Shown one piece after another: positions 27,191-34,876 of a stretch of 64,000 nucleotides of DNA. The position numbers and the translations under genes were made by a program. Source of the stretch: Salinibacterium sp. ZJ70 (GTDB lineage: Bacteria > Actinomycetota > Actinomycetes > Actinomycetales > Microbacteriaceae); contig NZ_CP061770.1 of the NCBI RefSeq assembly GCF_011751865.2, forward strand, positions 2,542,001 through 2,606,000, given 5' to 3'. The notes beneath the pieces are model-generated. The model was not told the origin of the DNA, searched no databases, and saw only the letters and a list, made by a program, of their open reading frames with translations. Each line of letters opens with the position of its first letter. The stretch's first letter is position 1.

Positions 27191-27195
27191 ACACC

Positions 27196-27202
27196 TAGAC
27201 TA
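27196..27202. promoter_or_regulatory. Shared palindromic -10 box (glutaredoxin / HAD)
   Basis: TAGACTA reads as TAGACT on the plus strand and TAGTCT on the minus strand. Each is a good actinobacterial -10. On the minus strand the glutaredoxin GTG follows after 6 nt. On the plus strand the HAD ATG at 27211 follows after 9 nt. A single melted region can therefore feed both genes. Confidence 0.55.
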
Positions 27203-27210
27203 TGTGGGTC

Positions 27211-27966
27211 ATGCCCGAGGAACAGCCCGCAACGTCGCCGCGCCCGGTGGTCGCGTTCTTCGACGTCGACAACACGCTCATGCGCGGCGCGAGCATCTTC
27301 CACGTGGGCCGCGAGGCCTGGGTGCAGGGCATGGTCGGCTGGCGCGATCTGATGCGCTTCGCCTGGCAGCAGCGGCGCTTCACGAAGGTGGGCGAGAACC
27401 ACCACCACATGGCGTCGGCCCGCGAACGGGCGCTCGGCATCATCGCCGGCCACCACGAGCACAAGGTGCGCGAGATCGGCGAAGCCATCTGGGAGGAGCG
27501 ACTCGCTCCCCGGATGTGGCCGGAGACGGTCGCGCTCGCCCACGAGCACCTCGCGAAGGGCCACCAGGTGTGGCTCGTCTCCGCGACCCCCACCGAGGTG
27601 GGCCAGATCATCGCCGAGAAGCTCGGCCTCACCGGCGCGATCGGCACGGATGTCGAGAAGGTCGACGGGCACTACACGGGCCGCCTGCAGGGCACCGTGA
27701 TGCACGGTGAGCAGAAGGCGGTCGCTGCTCGGGCCCTCGCGGCGGAGATCGGTGCGGATCTCGACGCGTCGTGGGCGTACTCGGACAGCCGCAACGACAT
27801 CCCGCTGCTCGAACTCGTGGGCAACCGCATCGCCGTCAACCCCGACTCCGGGCTCGCGCGCTACGCCGCCGAGAACGGCTGGCCCACGATGACGCTCGAC
27901 CCGTCGTCGATCAAGGCGCAGCTCCGGCGCGTGCGCCGCGACGCGAAGCGCGTCAAGCCCGCCTGA
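27211..27966 (+). CDS. HAD-IB family phosphatase (SerB-like)
   Basis: The 251-residue protein has the haloacid-dehalogenase motifs in order. Motif I is FFDVDNTLMRG (nucleophile Asp near 20), motif II VSATPTEVG near 132, a lysine in motif III, and motif IV YSDSRNDIPLL near 193-203. The cap of helices (WQQRRFTKVGENHHHM) fits subfamily IB, which includes phosphoserine and lipid-linked phosphatases. ATG 27211 is chosen because ATG 27202 directly abuts the -10 box and could not be on the message. The substrate is unknown. Its carboxyl end is very basic (VRRDAKRVKPA). Confidence 0.88.
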   Translation: MPEEQPATSPRPVVAFFDVDNTLMRGASIFHVGREAWVQGMVGWRDLMRFAWQQRRFTKVGENHHHMASARERALGIIAGHHEHKVREIGEAIWEERLAPRMWPETVALAHEHLAKGHQVWLVSATPTEVGQIIAEKLGLTGAIGTDVEKVDGHYTGRLQGTVMHGEQKAVAARALAAEIGADLDASWAYSDSRNDIPLLELVGNRIAVNPDSGLARYAAENGWPTMTLDPSSIKAQLRRVRRDAKRVKPA

Positions 27967-28017
27967 CGGCGCCCCCGCATCCGCCCCCGCCGAGAGCCAC
28001 CTGCCTTCTCAGGGCGC

Positions 28018-28105
28018 CATAGACATGTCTCTGCCGCCGCGGACATCCGCGCGTGCTCCCAGACACCCGCACGCGGGTGTCCAAAGCAGCGCAGACATGT
28101 CTATG
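28018..28105. repeat. Composite inverted repeat with GACATGTC palindromes
   Basis: CATAGACATGTCT (28018-28030) and AGACATGTCTATG (28093-28105) are perfect 13-bp inverted copies 62 bp apart. Each arm itself contains the palindrome AGACATGTCT. Inside lies a second hairpin, GACACCCGC / GCGGGTGTC (28062-28081). The element sits between convergent genes and encodes no protein. It may be a bidirectional terminator or a protein-binding site. The rest of 27967-28160 shows no gene. Confidence 0.6.
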
Positions 28106-28160
28106 CCGAGAAGCCGGAGGAGACGCCGAGCTGCAGGAGCCGGGAGGCCCGGACATGACG

Positions 28161-28188
28161 GAGCCCCAGGCCGTTCGGCCCGGGGCTC
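28161..28188 (-). terminator. Terminator of the bS22 gene
   Basis: GAGCCCC and GGGGCTC flank an inner GGCC-GTTC-GGCC stem, with one mismatch between them. The hairpin begins 7 nt beyond the bS22 stop on the minus strand. Confidence 0.75.
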
Positions 28189-28194
28189 ACGCGG

Positions 28195-28293
28195 TCACTT
28201 CTTGTTGCGACGCTGGTGGCGAGTCTTGCGCAGCAGCTTGCGGTGCTTCTTCTTCGCCATGCGCTTGCGACGCTTCTTGATGACTGAACCCAT
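28195..28293 (-). CDS. Small ribosomal protein bS22 (AURKAIP1/COX24-domain peptide)
   Basis: A complete 32-codon gene on the minus strand: it begins [20 protein letters not shown] and continues [12 protein letters not shown]. Twenty of the 32 residues are Lys, Arg or His. The sequence matches the very basic 30S peptide seen in mycobacterial ribosomes (about 33 residues), which belongs to the AURKAIP1/COX24 domain family. In Mycobacterium it lies next to proC and a small HTH gene; the same HTH partner is adjacent here. GGGGTGA before the ATG is the ribosome site. It is easily missed because of its size. Confidence 0.92.
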   Translation of the reverse strand: MGSVIKKRRKRMAKKKHRKLLRKTRHQRRNKK

Positions 28294-28359
28294 AGTTCAC
28301 CCCAATCGTTCGTATCTCGGACCCCTGGTCCGTACGACCGCGGGAAGCCTAACCGGGAG

Positions 28360-28384
28360 ATTCTATCAAAGCCCGAAACGGGCT
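28360..28384 (-). promoter_or_regulatory. bS22 promoter next to the HTH-gene terminator
   Basis: On the minus strand a small hairpin AGCCCG-TTT-CGGGCT (28370-28384) is followed by TTGA and then TAGAAT (complement of 28360-28365), a good -10 box. It would end the HTH transcript and start bS22 with a leader of about 60 nt. That leader contains a GGACC/GGTCC hairpin (28319-28331). So the two neighbours can be expressed separately. Confidence 0.45.
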
Positions 28385-28414
28385 CGCTCCACACGGAGCT
28401 GCAGGCGAGCGGAC

Positions 28415-28615
28415 TCAGCCGGCGCGCACGTCCGAATCGGTCATGCCGATCACCTGGGCGACCGCGGATTCGGGGATGCGGTACGAGCGCCCGAAGCGCA
28501 CGGCGGGCAGCTCACCCGAGTGAACGAGGCGGTAGACGGTCATGCTCGACACCCGCATCATGTCCGCGACTTCCTGAACCGTCAGGAAGCGCATGTCCGA
28601 GAAGTCGCGAACCAT
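28415..28615 (-). CDS. BldC-like small helix-turn-helix DNA-binding protein
   Basis: The 66-residue protein is a single winged-helix domain of the excisionase/MerR-like group. FLTVQEVADMMRVSSMTVYRLVHSGELPAV (10-39) is the helix-turn-helix and RFGRSYRIPESAVAQVI the wing and last helix. It resembles the actinobacterial gene found next to bS22 in Mycobacterium (Rv0500A position) and is of BldC size. BldC-type proteins bind as head-to-tail oligomers on direct repeats. Three tandem 9-mers lie 28-54 bp upstream of its ATG, so autoregulation is a natural guess. Confidence 0.9.
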   Translation of the reverse strand: MVRDFSDMRFLTVQEVADMMRVSSMTVYRLVHSGELPAVRFGRSYRIPESAVAQVIGMTDSDVRAG

Positions 28616-28642
28616 TTCCGCCTCTGTGCATCGTTGTTGTGG

Positions 28643-28669
28643 GTGTGACTCGTGTGACTGGTGTGACTC
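28643..28669. repeat. Three tandem 9-bp direct repeats before the HTH gene
   Basis: GTGTGACT occurs at 28643, 28652 and 28661, each followed by one further base (C, G, C), giving an exact 9-bp period. It lies between the divergent HTH gene (start 28615) and the FUSC transporter (start 28755). Arrays of direct repeats are how BldC-like proteins are known to assemble on DNA, so this is a likely operator. Confidence 0.6.
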
Positions 28670-28754
28670 GAGTGCTCTGCCACAGAGTAGAGGTTCATTC
28701 GACCCCTGTCCAGAGGCCCTGCCCGGCACCCGGGCGCCATGCGACGCTGGGGCG

Positions 28755-29807
28755 ATGAAGATGCTGCTGGGCTTCCTCGGCGCTCGGCGACAGCCAGCGA
28801 CACAGGTCGCCAAATCCGCGGTCGCCACGATCGCGGCGTGGCTCATCGCCACCTGGGTGGTCAACGGAGCCCTGCCCGTCTTCGCTGCGATCGCAGCCCT
28901 TCTCGTCGTGCAGCCGAGCGTCAACCAGTCAGCCTTGAAGGCGATCGAGCGCTCGGTGGGAGTGATCTCCGGAGTGGGGATCGCCTCCGGTCTCACGGTC
29001 GTCTTCGGGCAGGCTCCCTGGGTCGCGCTCGTCGCGGTCACCGCCGCACTCGTGCTCGCCTGGCTGCTTCGGATGACCCCTGGCACGACCTACCAGATCG
29101 CCATCTCGGCGCTGCTGGCGATCTCGCTCGGCTCGTCGACACCCAACTACGCGGTCGACAGGATCGTCGAGACGATCATCGGCGCGGCCACCGGCTTCGT
29201 CGTCAACCTGATCATCGTGCCGCCCGTCGCGCTCGCGCCTGCGAAGCAGGCCGTCTCCGCCCTGGGTGAGGAGGTCGCGAAATCGATGGAGCGCCTCTCC
29301 GAGAGCCTCACGTCGCTCCAGACACCAGCGAAGCTGGAAGAGCTGATGATCAAGGTGCGCCTGCTGCGACCGATGGTGTCAGCCGCAGACGACGCGATCG
29401 CCGACGCCCAGGAATCCCTCACCCTCAACCCGCGCGCTCGCAAGCACCGTGAGGACCTCGAGCAGATCGAGACGACCCGCAATCTGCTTCGCCCCATCGT
29501 CTCCCAGGTCATGGGCATGACGCGGGCCGTCTACGACCACTACGACAAGACACTCGCGAGCGAGCCGAGCGCTGGCACGATCGCCGAGCAGCTGCAGCTC
29601 GCCGCACAGGATGTGCGACGCAGGTCGGCGACCGCAGCCCCCGGCACCTCATCCACCGACAGCGGGTCGACCGACCTCAGCGAGCGGATCCCCCTCGTCA
29701 GCGCCCCGCTCACACAGCACGAGCCGTCATCCGACCACTGGATCCTCGTGGGCTCGCTGCTCGAGGATCTGCGGCGCATCCGCGAGGAGCTCGCGGCACG
29801 CGACTGA
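28755..29807 (+). CDS. FUSC / aromatic-acid exporter family membrane protein
   Basis: The 350 residues have a membrane half (about 15-150) with four to six short helices. It contains the family stretches ATIAAWLIATWVV, AAIAALLVVQPSVNQSALKAIERSVG and PGTTYQIAISALLAISLG. A long cytoplasmic helical half follows, with EEVAKSMERLSESLTSL and HREDLEQIETTRNLLRPIV. This is the ArAE/FUSC layout, linked with efflux of aromatic acids; the substrate is unknown. The ATG at 28755 is chosen because upstream in-frame sequence is not conserved-looking and the region before it holds the 9-mer array. Confidence 0.85.
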   Translation: MKMLLGFLGARRQPATQVAKSAVATIAAWLIATWVVNGALPVFAAIAALLVVQPSVNQSALKAIERSVGVISGVGIASGLTVVFGQAPWVALVAVTAALVLAWLLRMTPGTTYQIAISALLAISLGSSTPNYAVDRIVETIIGAATGFVVNLIIVPPVALAPAKQAVSALGEEVAKSMERLSESLTSLQTPAKLEELMIKVRLLRPMVSAADDAIADAQESLTLNPRARKHREDLEQIETTRNLLRPIVSQVMGMTRAVYDHYDKTLASEPSAGTIAEQLQLAAQDVRRRSATAAPGTSSTDSGSTDLSERIPLVSAPLTQHEPSSDHWILVGSLLEDLRRIREELAARD

Positions 29808-29816
29808 CGGGAGAGT

Positions 29817-30272
29817 TCAGCCCTTGCGGCGTCGCGGCATCTTCTCGGAGACCCGCTGACGCGCGCCCTCGATCTTCTCCTGCGCGGACTCGAACGCGGA
29901 TCGGGCGGCGTTCGCCGTCTCGGCGGCGGTGCGACCGAGACGGTCGCCGAACTCGGCCCCCGCCCATGCGGCGTAGACGGTCGTAGCCCCCGACTCGTCC
30001 CTGCCGACGGTGAAGTCGGTGAACGGCTCGAGCCACACCTCGATCTCCTCGAGGGGGCTCGCGTCGAGACGGTAGAAGCGGTGCTGGCCCTCTTCGCGAA
30101 CCGACACCAGATCGTGCTCGCGCAGCACCTTCAGGTGCTTCGAGACGGTCGGCTGCGCGACCCCGAGCTCGGTGACGAGATCGCCTACCGACAGCTCGCC
30201 CCGACTCTCCAGAAGGGAGCGAAGGATCTCGCGTCGCGTGCCATCCGAGAGGACGTCGAAGATGTCGGCCAT
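29817..30272 (-). CDS. ArsR-family regulator with a C-terminal extension
   Basis: A winged helix-turn-helix of the ArsR type fills residues 1-85 (DVLSDGTRREILRSLL, LVTELGVAQPTVSKHLKVLREHDLV, HRFYRLDASPLEEIEVWL). No metal-binding cysteines are present. Residues 85-151 form an unusual tail: a segment with VYAAWAGAEFGDRLGR, then a helix-rich EKIEGARQRVSEKMPRRRKG end. The ATG has TATCCT 6 nt upstream, a leaderless start. It diverges from the potassium-uptake pair (69 bp), so regulation of that pair is possible. The signal is unknown. Confidence 0.85.
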   Translation of the reverse strand: MADIFDVLSDGTRREILRSLLESRGELSVGDLVTELGVAQPTVSKHLKVLREHDLVSVREEGQHRFYRLDASPLEEIEVWLEPFTDFTVGRDESGATTVYAAWAGAEFGDRLGRTAAETANAARSAFESAQEKIEGARQRVSEKMPRRRKG

Positions 30273-30341
30273 TCCGACAGGATAGCCAGGCTGATCCGGG
30301 AGTACCATTTGCTGTTCCGACCCGTGAGCAGAAGGAGAGCC

Positions 30342-31769
30342 GTGCGCGCCACGTCGGTGCGGCGAGATCCGTTCATCGCCCGCGTCTCCCATCGCGTCGG
30401 CGACTTCGCGACGCTCACCCCCGCCCGCTTCGCCATCGCGGTCTTCGCGAGCCTCGTGATCGTCTTCACGATCCTGTTCTCGCTGCCCATCGCGACCGCC
30501 GACGGCAGGACGCCGGACCTCATCGACGCGCTCTTCACCGCCATCTCCGTCATCTGCGTCACAGGCCTGTCCACGGTCGACATGGCGACGTTCTGGTCGC
30601 CCTTCGGGCACGTTCTCGTGTTCATCGGCGTCGAGATCGGCGGGATCGGCGTGCTGACGGTCGCCTCGATCCTCGGCCTCATCATCAGCAGGCGCATGGG
30701 GCTGCGCCAGAAGCTCATGGCCGCGGGCGACGCGAACCCCCTGCGCATCCGCCGGGGCCCTGTCGCCGAGGGCCAGGCCGTGCGTCTCGGCGAGACGCGC
30801 AACCTGCTCGCGACGGTCGCGGTGAGCGTCATCGTGATCGAACTCGCGATCGCGGCGCTCATCTTCCCTCGCCTGCTCATCGCGGGTGTCGATCCGCTCA
30901 CGGCGCTGTGGGAATCGATCTACTTCTCGGCGATGGCGTTCACCAACACCGGTTTCTCCCCCGCGCCCGAGGGCATCTCGATGTTCGCGAGCGACTGGTG
31001 GTTCCTCGGGGCGCTCATGCTCGCGACAGTGCTCGGGGCGATCGGGTTCCCGGTGATCTACGCGCTGCGCAAGAGCCTCTTCGCCCCGCACCGCTGGTCG
31101 CTGCACGTCAAGCTCACTCTCGTGACGTTCGGGCTGCTGATCGTGGGCGGCACCGTCGCCTACCTCGCGCTCGAATGGGACAACCCCGACACGATGGGGT
31201 CGATGGATCTCGGCGAGCGCGTGCTCCACAGCCTCTTCATCTCGGTGATGTCGCGTTCCGGAGGCTTCTCGGCGATCGACATCGCCTCCCTCGACGGATC
31301 GAGCCTGCTCGTGACCGACATGCTCATGTTCGTGGGCGGCGGCTCGGCGTCCACGGCGGGCGGCATCAAGGTGACGACCCTCGCGATCCTGTTCCTCGCG
31401 GCGTTCGCCGAGGCGCGCGGCGCCGACGACATGGAGGCCGCCGGACGCCGCATCCCGATCGATGTGCTGCGTCTCGCCGTCTCGGTCGTGCTGTGGGGCG
31501 CCACGATCGTCGCGACCGCGAGCATCATCATCCTGCTCATCAACGACGACGCCCCGCTCGACTATGTGCTGTTCGATGTGATCAGCGCGTTCGCCACATG
31601 CGGGCTCACCACCGGCTTCACCCAGAGCGCCGGGGAAGCAACGCAGGCGGTCATCGCTGCGACCATGTTCCTCGGACGCATCGGCACTGTGACACTCGCC
31701 GCGGCTCTCGCGGCATCAACGCGACGGCAGCTGTTCCGTCGCCCGGAGGAAAGGCCCATCGTTGGTTGA
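30342..31769 (+). CDS. ktrB: Potassium uptake membrane subunit (TrkH/KtrB family)
   Basis: The 475-residue transporter has four membrane-pore-membrane repeats. Their selectivity-filter glycines are in CVTGLST (P1), TNTGFSP (P2), SRSGGFSA (P3) and TCGLTTGF (P4). It moves K+, probably with Na+ or by electrochemical drive, and is gated by the cytoplasmic RCK subunit encoded next. The GTG at 30342 follows GAAGGAGAG and gives a normal amino end with a basic VRRDPF. The reading frame is open further upstream but overlaps the ArsR gene. The stop overlaps ktrA by 8 nt. Confidence 0.93.
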   Translation: MRATSVRRDPFIARVSHRVGDFATLTPARFAIAVFASLVIVFTILFSLPIATADGRTPDLIDALFTAISVICVTGLSTVDMATFWSPFGHVLVFIGVEIGGIGVLTVASILGLIISRRMGLRQKLMAAGDANPLRIRRGPVAEGQAVRLGETRNLLATVAVSVIVIELAIAALIFPRLLIAGVDPLTALWESIYFSAMAFTNTGFSPAPEGISMFASDWWFLGALMLATVLGAIGFPVIYALRKSLFAPHRWSLHVKLTLVTFGLLIVGGTVAYLALEWDNPDTMGSMDLGERVLHSLFISVMSRSGGFSAIDIASLDGSSLLVTDMLMFVGGGSASTAGGIKVTTLAILFLAAFAEARGADDMEAAGRRIPIDVLRLAVSVVLWGATIVATASIIILLINDDAPLDYVLFDVISAFATCGLTTGFTQSAGEATQAVIAATMFLGRIGTVTLAAALAASTRRQLFRRPEERPIVG

Positions 31770-32430
31770 GAAGATCGCCCACGACGCACCCGTTCTCGTG
31801 ATCGGCCTCGGCCGGTTCGGGGCGGCGACCGCCGGCCAGCTGCAGCGCCTCGACCGCGAGGTGCTCGCCGTCGACGAGGATATGGCTCTCGTCCAGAAGT
31901 GGTCCGAGCGGGTCACCCATGCCGTGCAGGCGGATGCCCGCTCGATCGACGCACTGCGGCAGATCGGGGCGGATGATTTCCAGATCGCCGTCGTCGCGGT
32001 CGGCAGCTCGATCGAGGCCAGCGTGCTCATCACCGCGAACCTCGTCGACCTGAAGGTGCCGCAGATCTGGGCGAAGGCCATCAGCCAGTCACACGGCAAG
32101 ATCCTGTCGCGCATCGGCGCCAGCCACGTGATCTATCCGGAAGCGGAGGCGGGCGAGCGCGTCGCGCACCTGGTCTCCGGACGCCTCATCGACTTCATCG
32201 AGTTCGACGACGGCTTCGCGATCGTCAAGATGTACCCGCCGAAGCCGATCCGCGGACTCACGCTCACCGAGTCGCGTGTGCGCGAGAAGTACGGCATCAC
32301 GGTGGTGGGGGTGAAGAGCCCCGGCAAAGAGTTCACGTACGCGACGGCCGACACCCTCATCTCGAACCACGACCTCATCATCGCGAGCGGGTCGACGCAG
32401 GATCTGGAGAGGTTCGCGGCACTCGGCTGA
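31762..32430 (+). CDS. ktrA: Potassium uptake regulatory subunit (KtrA/TrkA type)
   Basis: A cytoplasmic RCK protein of 222 residues. The Rossmann motif VIGLGRFGAATA (12-23) with acidic VDED after strand 2 is a nucleotide-binding site (ATP/ADP or NAD). A TrkA-C domain follows from about 135. One RCK unit, not two, argues for the Ktr type. The start is TTG at 31762, supported by GGAGGAAAGG 8 nt upstream; the overlap with ktrB couples the two. It forms the octameric ring that gates KtrB. The TTG start is unusual in this window. Confidence 0.93.
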   Translation: MVEKIAHDAPVLVIGLGRFGAATAGQLQRLDREVLAVDEDMALVQKWSERVTHAVQADARSIDALRQIGADDFQIAVVAVGSSIEASVLITANLVDLKVPQIWAKAISQSHGKILSRIGASHVIYPEAEAGERVAHLVSGRLIDFIEFDDGFAIVKMYPPKPIRGLTLTESRVREKYGITVVGVKSPGKEFTYATADTLISNHDLIIASGSTQDLERFAALG

Positions 32431-32440
32431 GCGCGAGGGC

Positions 32441-33265
32441 CTAGGCGCCTGCGGCGAGCTCTCGCGCGCGCGCGATCGCCGCGTGCGCTCCCGCCTCGAA
32501 CGTGTCGGCGAGCTTAGCCTCGTCGAGCACCGCGATGAGGCGCTCGGTGGTGCCCTTGGGGCTCGTCACCCGGCGGCGCAGCTCGGCGGGCTCCTCACCC
32601 GTCGATTCGAGCATGAGTGCCGAGCCGATGAGCGTCTGCTCGGCCATCGTCTTCGCGGTCGCGCGGTCGAATCCGAGTCGCTCGGCGGCGGTCGTCAGCT
32701 GCTCGACCAGGAAGAAGACGGTCGCGGGACCGGATCCCGAGATCGCCGAGAGCGCGTCGATCTGATCCTCGGGCAGCACGATGACCTCGCCCACCGCCTC
32801 GAAGAGGCTGCGCGCGGCCTCGAGGTGCTGATCACCGGAACGCGAGCCCGCCGCGATGCCCGTGACCGCGCGGCCCACGAGGGCCGGCGTGTTCGGCATC
32901 GTGCGGATGACGGGGTTCGGCACCGAGGCCTCCATCGTCGCCGTCGTGATGCCCGCCGCGACGCTCACGACGAGCGCCTCCGGGGCGAGCGCGTCGGCGA
33001 TCTCGCCGAGCGTCTCCACCACCATCGCGGGCTTCACACCCAGCAGCACGACACCCGCGCCCTCGACGGCGGCGGCGTTCGCATCCGCGCGCTCCTCGAG
33101 TGCGAACGCGCGCACGCCCTCCGCGCGCCAGGACTCGGCGGATGCGGTCGAACGGGTGCTCACCGTCACCGTGCTCGGGTCGACGCCCGAGGCGATCAGC
33201 CCGCGGGTGATGGCCCCGGCCATAGAACCTGCTCCGAGAACCGCAAGGGGTGAATGCGTCGACAT
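32441..33265 (-). CDS. proC: Pyrroline-5-carboxylate reductase
   Basis: The 274-residue enzyme makes the last step of proline synthesis. The NAD(P)-binding end LAVLGAGSMAGAI (8-20), VKPAMVVETL and the P5CR signature near the carboxyl end (GSGPATVFFLVEQLTTAAERLG, LRRRVTSPKGTT) are all present. The ATG is probably leaderless with TAGGAT 6 nt upstream on the minus strand, overlapping the -10 of the divergent transporter. In Mycobacterium proC neighbours the bS22/HTH pair; here four genes (FUSC, ArsR and the two potassium genes) lie between. Confidence 0.95.
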   Translation of the reverse strand: MSTHSPLAVLGAGSMAGAITRGLIASGVDPSTVTVSTRSTASAESWRAEGVRAFALEERADANAAAVEGAGVVLLGVKPAMVVETLGEIADALAPEALVVSVAAGITTATMEASVPNPVIRTMPNTPALVGRAVTGIAAGSRSGDQHLEAARSLFEAVGEVIVLPEDQIDALSAISGSGPATVFFLVEQLTTAAERLGFDRATAKTMAEQTLIGSALMLESTGEEPAELRRRVTSPKGTTERLIAVLDEAKLADTFEAGAHAAIARARELAAGA

Positions 33266-33271
33266 GTGCTC

Positions 33272-33281
33272 ATCCTAGAAT
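33272..33281. promoter_or_regulatory. Overlapping divergent -10 boxes (proC / CDF transporter)
   Basis: ATCCTAGAAT contains TAGAAT on the plus strand (33276-33281) and TAGGAT on the minus strand (33277 to 33272), sharing TA. Each box is followed by exactly 6 nt and then ATG (33288 and 33265). Both messages would be leaderless and the two starts are 23 bp apart. Confidence 0.6.
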
Positions 33282-33287
33282 CGCTCC

Positions 33288-34247
33288 ATGAGCGCGTCAG
33301 GCGGCACCAAGGCGATCATCGCGGCGTTCCTCGCCAATGCGGGAATCGCCGTCACGAAGTTCATCGCATGGGCCCTCTCGGGCTCCAGCTCGATGCTCGC
33401 CGAAGGCGTGCACTCGGTCGCCGACGCCGGCAACCAGCTGCTGCTTCTGGTCGGCGGGCGCAAGGCCCGCAAGCAGGCCGATGCGGAGCATCCGTTCGGC
33501 TACGGACGCGAGCGCTACGTGTACGCGTTCGTGGTCGCGATCATCCTGTTCTCCGTGGGCGGCGTGTTCTCGATCTACGAGGGCATCGACAAGCTCACCC
33601 ATCCGCATCCGCTCGAGAACGCGTGGGTGCCGATCGTCGTGCTGCTCATCGCGATCGTGCTCGAGTCGTTCTCGCTGCGCACCGCGGTGAAGGAGGCGAA
33701 CCACGTGCGCGGGCGCCAGAGCTGGGTGCAGTTCGTGCGCCGCGCGAAGCAGCCTGAGCTGCCCGTCGTGCTGCTCGAGGATGTCGCCGCGCTGCTCGGC
33801 CTCGTGCTCGCGCTCACGGGTGTCGGCCTCACGATCCTCACGGGTGACAACCTGTGGGACGGCATCGGCACGATCGCGATCGGCGTGCTGCTCGTTGCCG
33901 TCGCGGTCATCCTGGGCATCGAGACGAAGAGCCTGCTCGTGGGCGAGGGTGCGAACCCCGACGACCACGCGAAGATCCTCGCGGCGCTCAACAACCACCC
34001 GCAGGTCGAGGCCGTCATCCACATGAAGACGCTCTACATCGGCCCTGACGAGCTGCTCGTGGGCGCGAAGATCGCGGTGCCCGGCGCCCTCCGCGCCGCC
34101 GACCTCGCGACCGCGATCGACGCCGTCGAGGCGAGTGTGCGCGAAGCGGTGCCCGCGGCCCGCGTCATCTACCTCGAGCCCGACATCTACGTGGCTCGCG
34201 GCGAGAACCCCTCGACCGACGCGATCGTCATCCGCAGCACCGACTAG
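33288..34247 (+). CDS. Cation diffusion facilitator (CDF) transporter
   Basis: The 319-residue protein has six helices and a cytoplasmic carboxyl domain typical of the CDF family. The metal-site elements are HSVADAGNQ in helix 2 (near 43-51) and LLEDVAALLG in helix 5 (near 164-173). HPFGYGRERY is the loop after helix 2. CDF proteins export Zn2+, Mn2+ or Fe2+ against protons; the metal cannot be named, but the HxxxD/ExxxA pattern resembles the SLC30A9-like branch. It ends in VVIHMKTLYIGPDELLVGAKI-type ferredoxin-like strands. Confidence 0.92.
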   Translation: MSASGGTKAIIAAFLANAGIAVTKFIAWALSGSSSMLAEGVHSVADAGNQLLLLVGGRKARKQADAEHPFGYGRERYVYAFVVAIILFSVGGVFSIYEGIDKLTHPHPLENAWVPIVVLLIAIVLESFSLRTAVKEANHVRGRQSWVQFVRRAKQPELPVVLLEDVAALLGLVLALTGVGLTILTGDNLWDGIGTIAIGVLLVAVAVILGIETKSLLVGEGANPDDHAKILAALNNHPQVEAVIHMKTLYIGPDELLVGAKIAVPGALRAADLATAIDAVEASVREAVPAARVIYLEPDIYVARGENPSTDAIVIRSTD

Positions 34248-34299
34248 CTCCGGGGCCACCTCGGCGCGCCGAGCCGGCCCCGCTCAGCGCAGCCGGCCT

Positions 34300-34357
34300 C
34301 GAGGTGTCAGTTTGTGTCGCCTACGGCTGCCGCTGGGCGGCACAAACTGACACCTCG
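34300..34357. terminator. Long-stem bidirectional terminator
   Basis: A perfect 17-bp inverted repeat, CGAGGTGTCAGTTTGTG (34300-34316) with its complement at 34341-34357, extends inward with TCGCC/GGCGG pairing. It sits between convergent genes (CDF transporter and tadA) and is most simply a shared terminator. The stem is unusually long and AT-containing for this genome. Confidence 0.7.
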
Positions 34358-34395
34358 GGGTTCGGAGAGGGGGGTTGGCGGCGGATGCGGCGAGG

Positions 34396-34863
34396 CTAGA
34401 GCTCGGTGGCGCGGGCGCCCGCGAAGAACTCGCGCAGCAGGGCGGCGCAGTCGTCCTCGAGGACGCCCGTCACGACCTCGCGCACACGGTAGGGCAGGGT
34501 GCGGTCGCGCAGCAGATCGTGCACACTCCCCGCGGCACCCGCCTTCTCATCCCATGCGCCGAACACGACGCGCGGGATGCGGGCCGCGAGGATCGCCCCC
34601 GCGCACATGACGCACGGTTCGAGCGTGACGACGAGCGTCACATCGTCGAGGCGCCAGGATCCGCGCTTCTCCGCCGCGCGGCGGATGGCGACGACCTCGG
34701 CGTGGGCCGTCGGATCCGCGTGCTTCTCGCGCTCGTTGCGACCGTGAGCGAGCACCGTGCCGTCGCGATCGACGATGACGGCACCCACCGGCACGTCGCC
34801 CGTGCGGAGGGCGAGCTCCGCATCCGCGAGCGCTGCTCGCATGGTCTCCAGGTCGGAGGGCAT
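34396..34863 (-). CDS. tadA: tRNA-specific adenosine deaminase
   Basis: The 155-residue zinc enzyme converts wobble adenosine 34 of tRNA-Arg(ACG) to inosine. The deaminase motifs are H54-A-E56 in TAHAEVVAI and PCVMC (C84, C87), followed by [17 protein letters not shown]. The ATG at 34863 gives the normal length; the frame remains open upstream into upp but that part is not conserved. The start is separated from the divergent upp start by only 12 bp. A TAGGCT box on the minus strand lies 7 nt upstream, so the message is probably leaderless. Confidence 0.94.
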   Translation of the reverse strand: MPSDLETMRAALADAELALRTGDVPVGAVIVDRDGTVLAHGRNEREKHADPTAHAEVVAIRRAAEKRGSWRLDDVTLVVTLEPCVMCAGAILAARIPRVVFGAWDEKAGAAGSVHDLLRDRTLPYRVREVVTGVLEDDCAALLREFFAGARATEL

Positions 34864-34876
34864 AGATTGAAGCCTA
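34863..34876. promoter_or_regulatory. Interlocked divergent promoter (tadA / upp)
   Basis: CATAGATTGAAGCCTATG carries both start codons at its ends. The plus box TAGATT (34863-34868) begins inside the tadA start codon and lies 7 nt before the upp ATG. The minus box TAGGCT (34876 to 34871) begins inside the upp start codon and lies 7 nt before the tadA ATG. Promoter and start codons are therefore the same bases. Confidence 0.55.

Noticed and set aside
28643..28669. Short CRISPR-like array
   Set aside because: Units are 9 bp and contiguous without spacers, and no cas gene is present.
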